64,000 nt of DNA from JAXMEQ01 sp046348225 (GTDB lineage Bacteria; Pseudomonadota; Gammaproteobacteria; Burkholderiales; Burkholderiaceae_C), in assembly GCA_046348225.1 (NCBI GenBank), contig JAXMEQ010000008.1, positions 62,001 to 126,000 on the forward strand, read 5' to 3'. The stretch's first letter is position 1. The number at the start of each line of letters is the position of its first letter. The position numbers and the translations under genes were made by a program. The notes below the pieces were generated by a model. That model was given only the letters and a program-made list of their open reading frames with translations. It ran no database searches and was not told the origin of the DNA. Positions 57,824 to 64,000 of the stretch are shown piece by piece.

Positions 57824-58771
57824 TTATTCGGAGGGGGTGCCGCGCGTGGTGTTGCCCTGGCTGCGCAAATGGTCCACCAGCAGGCGGGCCGTGACCGGCA
57901 GGCTGGAGAAGTCGCGCGCCACCAGTTCGATCTGGCGCTCGGCCCAGGCGTCCGTGAGCGGCACGCAGGCGAGGTCGCCCACGCCATGCATCAGCTCGAA
58001 CGCGCGGCGCGGCATCACCCCGATGCCCAGGCCGTTGTGGATCATCCGGCACATGGCGTCCAGCCCGGTGACGTGGATGCGCAGACGGATGGCCCGGTCC
58101 ACCGACGCCGCTGCAGCGCGCATGGCCAGGTAAATCGAGCTGGTGGCGTGCAGCCCGACATGGTCGTAGTCGAGCGATTCGGCAAACGCCACAGCCTTGC
58201 GGCGTGCCAGCGCATGGCGCCGTGGCACGACCAGCGCCAGCGCGTCCTGCCGGTAGGGCAGCACCTGCAGGCCGTGGCCGGATCCGGCGAGACCGGTGTG
58301 GCAGATCCCCAGATCGGCGGCGCCCTCCTGCACGGCCCGGATGACCTCGGTGGACAGGTGCTCCTCAAGATCAATCTTGATCTGGCTGTGCTCGCCGATG
58401 AAGCGGCCAAGGTCTTCCGGCAGGAACTGCACGATGGCCGAGATGTTGGCGTGGATGCGGACATGGCCGCGTACGCCGTCCGCGTACTCCGACAGTTCAC
58501 CCTGCATTTTTTCCAGGCTGAACAGCACCGAGCGGGCATGGTGCAGCAGGCTTTCACCGGCGGGCGTCAGGCTCACGCCACGCGTGTGGCGGTACAGCAG
58601 CGTGGTACCCAGGGTGGCTTCCAGGTCCGACAGGCGTTTGCTGACAGCAGACGCTGCAATGAACTCGCGCTCGGCGGCCTTGCCGATGCTGCCGAGCTCG
58701 CACACGGCAACAAACAGCTGCAGGGAGGTCAGGTCAACGCGGCGGGCGAAGTTGCGGTCGGAGGTTTTCAT
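57824..58771 (-). CDS. LysR-family transcriptional regulator upstream of leuC
   Basis: A 315-residue LysR regulator. The N-terminal winged helix (DLTSLQLFVAVCELGSIGKA, about residues 13-32, then KRLSDLEATLGTTLLYRHTRGVSLTPAGESLL) and a C-terminal ligand-binding domain are clear. It is the first gene of the - strand leu run rather than divergent from it, so it would be co-expressed with leuC if no promoter lies between. Its target and ligand are not known; leu genes are a guess. Confidence 0.9.
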   Translation of the reverse strand: MKTSDRNFARRVDLTSLQLFVAVCELGSIGKAAEREFIAASAVSKRLSDLEATLGTTLLYRHTRGVSLTPAGESLLHHARSVLFSLEKMQGELSEYADGVRGHVRIHANISAIVQFLPEDLGRFIGEHSQIKIDLEEHLSTEVIRAVQEGAADLGICHTGLAGSGHGLQVLPYRQDALALVVPRRHALARRKAVAFAESLDYDHVGLHATSSIYLAMRAAAASVDRAIRLRIHVTGLDAMCRMIHNGLGIGVMPRRAFELMHGVGDLACVPLTDAWAERQIELVARDFSSLPVTARLLVDHLRSQGNTTRGTPSE

Positions 58772-58779
58772 GGGTAAGG

Positions 58780-58851
58780 CATCGTTGCAAGCGATGGCTT
58801 TGCCGGATTATCCCTCTCAGTGATTGATTGGTCATCGTAAATGACGATGAC
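58780..58851. promoter_or_regulatory. Inverted repeats upstream of the LysR gene
   Basis: GTCATCGT (58831-58838) and ACGATGAC (58844-58851) are a perfect 8-bp inverted repeat with 5-base spacer, and CATCG (58780-58784) pairs with CGATG (58792-58796). A GATAAT -10 on the - strand (58812-58807) lies between them. This looks like a LysR-type operator over its own promoter. Confidence 0.5.
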
Positions 58852-58868
58852 AGCCATGCCTTGCAGCG

Positions 58869-59264
58869 TCAGGGCAAAGGCGCGTCGTCCGCAATCAGCG
58901 CCGGGTCGAGTACGCGGACACGCGGGTCAACGTAGTAGCCGCCAAACTCGGTATAGCGAAGCAGGTGGCGCTGGCATTGCCGGCAATGCCACAGGTCACA
59001 GCGGTTGTAGGGGAAGTGCCGGGGCGCCACCGGTGCGTCCGGCGCGTCATAGCGGGTGCCGTGCGGATGCCATTCCTTGAACGTGGGCTCGTTGACCTGC
59101 GGGTCGCGCAGCGTGGCGACGGGTGTCATCCGGTCGGCGGGCCAGCGCTCTTCGGCCACACTGGTCCAGCCCTGGCAGGCCCCCACGCTGCAGACGCAGC
59201 GCGTGCCCTGCGGACTGCCGGCCAGCGCCTCGCGCAGCGCCTGGGCTGACTGGACGAGTCTCAA
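58869..59264 (-). CDS. Hypothetical Cys-containing protein after gltA
   Basis: A 131-residue protein I do not assign. It has a CRQCQRHLLRYTEFGGYYVD segment near residue 93, CVCSVGACQGW near residue 23, and an acidic C-terminus, so it may bind a metal. It lies immediately after gltA (10 bases), where Comamonadaceae often have a similar conserved gene. The start is uncertain: TTG 59264 has no clear ribosome site. Confidence 0.6.
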   Translation of the reverse strand: MRLVQSAQALREALAGSPQGTRCVCSVGACQGWTSVAEERWPADRMTPVATLRDPQVNEPTFKEWHPHGTRYDAPDAPVAPRHFPYNRCDLWHCRQCQRHLLRYTEFGGYYVDPRVRVLDPALIADDAPLP

Positions 59265-59273
59265 GCGGAGGCT

Positions 59274-60584
59274 TCAGCGCTGGGCGATGGGCTTGACGTC
59301 GCGGCGCGGCGAGCCCGTGAACAGCTGGCGCGGACGGCCAATCTTGTATTCCGGGTCGCCAATCATTTCGTTGAGCTGGGCAATCCAGCCCACCGTGCGC
59401 GCCAGCGCGAAGATGGCGGTGAACAGGCTCACCGGGATGCCAATGGCGCGCTGGACGATGCCGGAGTAGAAGTCCACGTTCGGGTACAGCTTGCGCTGCA
59501 CGAAGTAGTCGTCTTCCAGCGCAATCTTCTCCAGTGCCATCGCCAGCTTGAACAGCGGATCGTTTTCCAGGCCCAGTTCGCCCAGCACTTCCTTGCAGGT
59601 TTCCTGCATCAGCTTGGCGCGGGGGTCGTAGTTCTTGTACACACGGTGGCCAAAACCCATGAGGCGGACACCGGAGTTCTTGTCCTTTACCTGGTTCATG
59701 AATTCGCCCACCTTGGCCACACCGCCCATTTTCTGGATGTCTTCCAGCATGTTCAGGCAGGCTTCGTTGGCACCGCCATGGGCCGGGCCCCACAGGCAGG
59801 CCACGCCGGCGGCAATGGCAGCAAACGGGTTGGTGCCTGAGCTGCCGCACAGGCGGACAGTGGAAGTCGACGCGTTCTGCTCGTGGTCCGCGTGCAGGAT
59901 GAAGATGCGGTCCAGCGCCTTTTCGATCACGGGACTGACCTTGTATTCCTCGCACGGCGTGGCAAACATCATGTGCAGGAAGTTGCCGGCATAGCTCAGC
60001 GAATTCTTGGGGTACATGTACGGCTGGCCAATGCTGTACTTGTACGACATGGCCACCAGCGTCGGCATCTTGGCAATCAGGCGGATTGCGGCAATTTCAC
60101 GGTGCTGCGGGTTGTTGATGTCGGTGCTGTCATGGTAGAAGGCCGACAGGCCACCCACCAGGCCGGTCATCACCGCCATCGGGTGCGCGTCGCGGCGGAA
60201 GCCGCGCAGGAAGAACTGCATCTGCTCGTTGACCATGGTGTGGTTGGTCACCAGCTTGGTGAAGTCGGTCTTCTGCTGGGCATTGGGCAGCTCGCCGTAC
60301 AGCAGCAGGTGGCAGGTTTCAAGGAAGTCGCAGTTCACGGCCAGCTGCTCGATCGGGTAGCCGCGGTACAGCAGCTCGCCCTTGTCGCCGTCAATGTAGG
60401 TAATCGCCGATTGCGTGGCCGCAGTGGACAGGAAACCCGGGTCGTAGGTGAACATGCCGGTCTGGGCGTACAGCTTGCGGATGTCGATGACGTCCGGACC
60501 AATGCTGCCCTGGTACACAGGCAGGTCAACGCTGGGGCTGCCGTTGGAAAACGACAGGGTGGCTTTGTTGTCGGCGAGTTTCAT
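59274..60584 (-). CDS. gltA: Citrate synthase
   Basis: GltA condenses oxaloacetate with acetyl-CoA to start the TCA cycle. The 436-residue type II enzyme has GYPIEQLA, the catalytic His in [12 protein letters not shown] and [18 protein letters not shown] 60584 gives the usual [13 protein letters not shown]-terminus; the frame is open ten codons more but not conserved. It follows sdhE by 64 bases in the sdh-gltA cluster. Confidence 0.97.
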   Translation of the reverse strand: MKLADNKATLSFSNGSPSVDLPVYQGSIGPDVIDIRKLYAQTGMFTYDPGFLSTAATQSAITYIDGDKGELLYRGYPIEQLAVNCDFLETCHLLLYGELPNAQQKTDFTKLVTNHTMVNEQMQFFLRGFRRDAHPMAVMTGLVGGLSAFYHDSTDINNPQHREIAAIRLIAKMPTLVAMSYKYSIGQPYMYPKNSLSYAGNFLHMMFATPCEEYKVSPVIEKALDRIFILHADHEQNASTSTVRLCGSSGTNPFAAIAAGVACLWGPAHGGANEACLNMLEDIQKMGGVAKVGEFMNQVKDKNSGVRLMGFGHRVYKNYDPRAKLMQETCKEVLGELGLENDPLFKLAMALEKIALEDDYFVQRKLYPNVDFYSGIVQRAIGIPVSLFTAIFALARTVGWIAQLNEMIGDPEYKIGRPRQLFTGSPRRDVKPIAQR

Positions 60585-60648
60585 TTCCGGTTTCCTTGAG
60601 GTTCGTGCCCACACATCTGGCGCGCGGCGGTCCTTCGGCGGGGGCCGT

Positions 60649-60912
60649 TCAGGTCCGCAGCATTTCCAGCACTTGTCTTACTTCGCTTGTATTTATGTCG
60701 TCCTGCGGTTCCTTGCGCCGAAGCAGAAGGTCGAGCAGGTCGTTGTCTGCCAAATCCATCAACTGGTTCAGGCCCTGGGCCTGGCTCGTCGTCAAGCCGG
60801 CCTCATGCCTTTTGAAAAACCGCTCGATGAACAGGTCGTTTTCCAGCAGGCCGCGGCGACACCGCCATTTCAGCTTACTCAGCGCCCGTTCATCCAGCAG
60901 TTCGTCGGACAT
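60649..60912 (-). CDS. sdhE: FAD assembly factor SdhE
   Basis: SdhE helps attach FAD covalently to SdhA. The 87-residue helical protein carries [18 protein letters not shown] with the conserved RGxxE motif and ends [12 protein letters not shown] 60912 is the homologous start and lies five bases after sdhB's stop; the frame remains open through sdhB but is not SdhE-like. It sits between sdhB and gltA as in many betaproteobacteria. Confidence 0.93.
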   Translation of the reverse strand: MSDELLDERALSKLKWRCRRGLLENDLFIERFFKRHEAGLTTSQAQGLNQLMDLADNDLLDLLLRRKEPQDDINTSEVRQVLEMLRT

Positions 60913-60917
60913 CGCGC

Positions 60918-61619
60918 TCAAACGGTGCGACGCACCATCAGTTCCTTGATCTTGCCAATGGCCATCGTGGGGTTCAGTCCCTTCGGGCACACGTCCACGC
61001 AGTTCATGATCGTGTGGCAGCGGAACAGGCGGTAGGGGTCTTCCAGGTTGTCCAGGCGTTCGGCAGTGGCTTCGTCGCGGCTGTCGGCGATGAAGCGGTA
61101 GGCCTGCAGCAGTCCGGCCGGGCCGACGAACTTGTCGGGGTTCCACCAGAAGCTCGGGCAGCTGGTGGAGCAGCTCGCGCACAGGATGCACTCGTACAGG
61201 CCGTTGAGCTCTTCGCGCTCTTCCGGGGACTGCAGGCGCTCCTTCTCGGGCGGCACGTTGTCATTGACCAGGTACGGCTTGATCGAGTTGTACTGCTTGA
61301 AGAACTGCGTCATGTCCACGATCAGGTCGCGGATGACCGGCAGGCCCGGCAGCGGCTTGAGCGTGATCACGCCCGGCAGCGTGAGCATGTTGGTCAGGCA
61401 GGCCAGGCCGTTCTTGCCGTTGATGTTCATCGCGTCCGAGCCGCAGACGCCTTCGCGGCAGGAGCGGCGGAACGACAGCGTCGGGTCCTGCGCCTTGAGC
61501 TTCATCAGCGCGTCCAGCAGCATGCGCTCGTGGCCGTCGAGCTCGATCTCGATGGTCTGCATGTAGGGCTTGGCGTCCTTGTCCGGGTCGTAGCGGTAGA
61601 TCTGGAAGGTGCGTTTCAT
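60918..61619 (-). CDS. sdhB: Succinate dehydrogenase iron-sulfur subunit
   Basis: SdhB carries electrons from FADH2 to ubiquinone through three Fe-S clusters. The 233-residue protein has the 2Fe-2S motif [18 protein letters not shown] with a following AC, the 4Fe-4[18 protein letters not shown], and the 3Fe-4[13 protein letters not shown]. It follows sdhA by 24 bases on the - strand. Confidence 0.97.
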   Translation of the reverse strand: MKRTFQIYRYDPDKDAKPYMQTIEIELDGHERMLLDALMKLKAQDPTLSFRRSCREGVCGSDAMNINGKNGLACLTNMLTLPGVITLKPLPGLPVIRDLIVDMTQFFKQYNSIKPYLVNDNVPPEKERLQSPEEREELNGLYECILCASCSTSCPSFWWNPDKFVGPAGLLQAYRFIADSRDEATAERLDNLEDPYRLFRCHTIMNCVDVCPKGLNPTMAIGKIKELMVRRTV

Positions 61620-61643
61620 GGTGGGTGTACCTGCGGTGTCGGG

Positions 61644-63452
61644 TTAGAACGTGCGGACCTTCGGCGGGACGGACTCGACCGTCAGCGGCTTGAGGTTGAC
61701 CGGCTTGTAGGTCAGGCTGTTGCTCGCGCTGTGCCACAGCGTGTGCTTCATCCAGTTGGCGTCGTCACGGCCCAGCGGTGCCGTGGGATGGTCGGCCGGG
61801 TGTTCATAGTCGCTTACGGTGTGGGCGCCACGGCATTCGCGGCGGGCGGCGGCCGACACCATGGTGGCCTGCGCGCACTCGATCAGGTTCTCGACCTCCA
61901 GCGCCTCGATCCGGGCGGTGTTGAACACCTTGGACTTGTCCTTGAGGCCCACCGACTTGACGCGTTCGCGCAGCGCGGCGATCTTGCCCACGCCTTCGTC
62001 CATGCTGGCCTGGGTACGGAACACGCCGGCATGCAGCTGCATGGTGGCCCGGATGTCGTTGGCCACGTCCTGCGCGTATTCGCCACTGGTCGTGTTGTCC
62101 AGCCGGTTCAGGCGCTCCAGCGTGTAGTCAGCCGGGTTGGCCGGCAGGTCCTTGTGGGACTTGGTGCGGCTCGCGAACTCGACAATGTGGTTGCCGGCGG
62201 CGCGGCCGAACACCAGCAGGTCGAGCAGCGAGTTGGTGCCCAGCCGGTTGGCGCCGTGCACGCTGACGCACGAGCATTCGCCCACGGCATACAGGCCATT
62301 GACCACGGCGTTGTGGCTGTCGGCCGTCTGTGTCACCACCTGGCCATGCACGTTGGTCGGAATGCCCCCCATCTGGTAGTGGATGGTGGGCACCACGGGG
62401 ATGGGCTCGCGGGTGATGTTGACGTTGGCGAAATTCACGCCGATTTCGTACACCGAGGGCAGTCGCTTGTGGATGGTGTCCGCGCCCAGGTGGTCCAGCT
62501 TGAGCAGGATGTAGTCCTTGTTGGGGCCGCAGCCGCGGCCTTCCTTGATTTCCTGGTCCATGCAGCGCGAGACGAAGTCGCGCGGTGCCAGGTCTTTCAG
62601 CGTGGGCGCGTAGCGCTCCATGAAGCGTTCGCCGTTGCTGTTGAGCAGGATGGCGCCTTCGCCACGGCAGCCTTCGGTCAGCAGCACGCCGGCGCCGGCC
62701 ACGCCGGTCGGGTGGAACTGCCAGAACTCCATGTCCTCCAGCGGGATGCCGGCGCGCGCCGCCATGCCCAGGCCGTCGCCGGTGTTGATGAAGGCGTTGG
62801 TGCTGGCGGCGAAGATGCGGCCGGCACCACCGGTGGCCAGCAGCACGGTCTTGGCGTGCAGCACATGCAGGTCGCCGGTTTCCATTTCCAGCGCCGTCAC
62901 ACCCACCACGTCGCCTTCGGCGTCGCGGATCAGGTCCATCGCCATCCACTCCACGAAGAAGCTGGTCTTGGCCTTGACGTTTTGCTGGTACAGCGTGTGC
63001 AGCATGGCGTGGCCGGTGCGGTCGGCTGCGGCGCAGGCGCGCTGGACGGGCTTTTCGCCGTAGTTGGCGGTGTGGCCGCCAAACGGACGCTGGTAGATGG
63101 TGCCGTCGGGGTTGCGGTCGAACGGCATGCCCATGTGCTCCAGGTCGTACACGACCTTGGGCGCTTCGCGGCACATGAACTCGATGGCGTCCTGGTCACC
63201 CAGCCAGTCCGAGCCCTTGATCGTGTCGTAGAAGTGGTAGTGCCAGTTGTCGTCGCTCATGTTGCCCAGCGACGCCCCGATGCCGCCCTGGGCTGCCACG
63301 GTGTGGGAACGGGTGGGGAACACCTTGGACAGCACGGCGACGTTCAGGCCGGCGCGCGCCAGCTGCAGCGAGGCGCGCATGCCCGAGCCGCCCGCGCCGA
63401 CGATGACGACGTCGAACTTGCGGGTGGTGATGTTGTTGCTTGAATAGCTCAT
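61644..63452 (-). CDS. sdhA: Succinate dehydrogenase flavoprotein subunit
   Basis: SdhA oxidises succinate to fumarate. The 602-residue protein starts with the FAD dinucleotide motif VVIVGAGGSGMRASLQLA, the covalent-FAD His in TRSHTVAAQGGIGAS, the substrate-binding HGANRLGTNSLLD and CREAPKVVYDLEHMG. Length and domain order are standard. It is linked to sdhD by 29 bases. Confidence 0.98.
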   Translation of the reverse strand: MSYSSNNITTRKFDVVIVGAGGSGMRASLQLARAGLNVAVLSKVFPTRSHTVAAQGGIGASLGNMSDDNWHYHFYDTIKGSDWLGDQDAIEFMCREAPKVVYDLEHMGMPFDRNPDGTIYQRPFGGHTANYGEKPVQRACAAADRTGHAMLHTLYQQNVKAKTSFFVEWMAMDLIRDAEGDVVGVTALEMETGDLHVLHAKTVLLATGGAGRIFAASTNAFINTGDGLGMAARAGIPLEDMEFWQFHPTGVAGAGVLLTEGCRGEGAILLNSNGERFMERYAPTLKDLAPRDFVSRCMDQEIKEGRGCGPNKDYILLKLDHLGADTIHKRLPSVYEIGVNFANVNITREPIPVVPTIHYQMGGIPTNVHGQVVTQTADSHNAVVNGLYAVGECSCVSVHGANRLGTNSLLDLLVFGRAAGNHIVEFASRTKSHKDLPANPADYTLERLNRLDNTTSGEYAQDVANDIRATMQLHAGVFRTQASMDEGVGKIAALRERVKSVGLKDKSKVFNTARIEALEVENLIECAQATMVSAAARRECRGAHTVSDYEHPADHPTAPLGRDDANWMKHTLWHSASNSLTYKPVNLKPLTVESVPPKVRTF

Positions 63453-63481
63453 GGTTCGTGGGTCTCGTTACGGTTTGCGGC

Positions 63482-63847
63482 TCACAGGCGCCACAGCACC
63501 TGGATGGCCCAGCTGGCACAGCCCAGCAGCCAGACGATGGTGAAGATCTGCAGCACCAGCCGTGCACCGACGGGCTTGATGTAGTCCATCCAGACGTCGC
63601 GCATGCCGACCCAGACGTGATAGAGCAGGGCCACGATGACGGCGAAGGTCAGCACCTTCATCCACTGGCTGGCGAAGATGCCGGCCCACTTGTCGTAGCC
63701 GATGGGGCCGCGGCTGAAGATGACCTGCGCCAGCACCACCAACGTGAAGATGGCCATCAGGCCGGCGGTGACGCGCTGGCTGAGCCAGTCACGAAGTCCA
63801 TAGTGCGCGCCGACCACGATGCGCTTGGAGCCGTAGTTCACAGACAT
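63482..63847 (-). CDS. sdhD: Succinate dehydrogenase membrane anchor SdhD
   Basis: SdhD is one of two membrane anchors binding haem b and ubiquinone. The 121-residue protein has three helices (about residues 24-45, 62-80, 100-119) and the haem-ligand region LLYHVWVGMRDVWMDY. GGGAG in the sdhC end (63854-63858, - strand) is its ribosome site. It lies between sdhC and sdhA. Confidence 0.94.
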   Translation of the reverse strand: MSVNYGSKRIVVGAHYGLRDWLSQRVTAGLMAIFTLVVLAQVIFSRGPIGYDKWAGIFASQWMKVLTFAVIVALLYHVWVGMRDVWMDYIKPVGARLVLQIFTIVWLLGCASWAIQVLWRL

Positions 63848-63860
63848 GTTCGTGCTCCCT

Positions 63861-64000
63861 TCAATACAGGCCGAACAGCTTGGCGCCCAGCACGACCGTC
63901 AGGCCGATGCTCAGTGCCAGCGTGGTGACGGCCGAGCTCTTGCCGAACTGCTTGCTCACGGCCTTGTGGCTCACGTCCATCCAGAGGTGGCGCAGGCCGG
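63861..64000 (-). CDS. sdhC: Succinate dehydrogenase cytochrome b556 subunit, 3' end only
   Basis: Only the last 46 codons lie in the window; the start is beyond base 64000. The visible end GLRHLWMDVSHKAVS holds the haem-binding His of the family, followed by the third helix and the terminal KLFGLY. It is the first gene of the sdhCDAB-sdhE-gltA operon. Confidence 0.9.
   Translation of the reverse strand, partial: GLRHLWMDVSHKAVSKQFGKSSAVTTLALSIGLTVVLGAKLFGLY

Noticed and set aside
56399..58777. 792-codon frame on + opposite leuC and the LysR gene
   Set aside because: Antisense shadow with no domain; both genes are clear on the - strand.
61014..63443. 809-codon frame on + opposite sdhB and sdhA
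   Set aside because: It is an antisense shadow; sdhA and sdhB are unambiguous on the other strand.

Overview
The window is high-G+C chromosomal DNA of a betaproteobacterium. Gene order and protein sequences fit the Burkholderiales, most likely the Comamonadaceae (Polaromonas/Rhodoferax/Variovorax/Acidovorax-like). This rests on recognised blocks: hemY-rne-rluC; yceD-rpmF-plsX-fab-rpoE-rse-mucD-lepA-lepB-rnc-era-recO-pdxJ-acpS-nagZ; leuC-leuD-leuB-asd-fimV-truA-trpF-trpB-trpA-accD; and sdhCDAB-sdhE-gltA. No rRNA, tRNA, CRISPR array, insertion sequence or phage gene was seen.

Layout. 1-9127: 3' end of hemY, converging on rne through a shared terminator; then rluC, a HAD phosphatase, a Rieske protein and sppA on +; then an RsmI-like methyltransferase and maf on -. 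9153-15437: yceD, rpmF and the fatty-acid synthesis operon plsX-fabH-fabD-fabG-acpP-fabF, mostly with 1-4 base overlaps. 15463-19774: a small membrane protein, then the envelope-stress module rpoE-rseA-rseB-mucD. 19775-20294 is a gene-free stretch with two terminators, DnaA-box-like sites and a possible short transcript. 20295-28096: lepA, lepB, a DUF4845 protein, rnc, era, recO, pdxJ, acpS, nagZ. lysS follows on -.

29789-44274 is the accessory part: a surface-glycan locus on +. It has a MurJ-like flippase, an aldolase-like protein, a PglC/WcaJ-type sugar-phosphate transferase, an AsnB-like amidotransferase, a methyltransferase, then a visibly AT-richer block (about 34444-42600): WbpG/PseA-type amidotransferase, neuB, neuC, neuA, a GT-B-like protein, hisF and hisH paralogues, and finally a WbpM/CapD-type nucleotide-sugar dehydratase. 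The set predicts a CMP-activated nonulosonic acid plus amidine formation fed by a dedicated HisH/HisF ammonia source. HisF here has Glu in place of the family's catalytic Asp, so it is probably not a histidine enzyme.

44343-64000: LON-domain protein, YggT, then a long - strand series for acetyl-CoA carboxylase, tryptophan, tRNA pseudouridylation, FimV, aspartate/leucine synthesis, a LysR regulator, citrate synthase and succinate dehydrogenase (sdhC cut by the window end).

The most unusual structure is a dispersed palindrome-headed element of about 60 bases, present in seven collinear copies without indels. It has a 17-base GCTA...TAGC head, exactly 20 bases, then a GGGYT-rich tail. Three copies are between genes and four lie inside genes (rseA, era, trpF and, inverted, the asnB-like gene). 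The three sense-orientation coding copies are read in the same frame, giving related 20-residue peptides. This recalls the Rickettsia palindromic elements and is the best candidate here for something little described.
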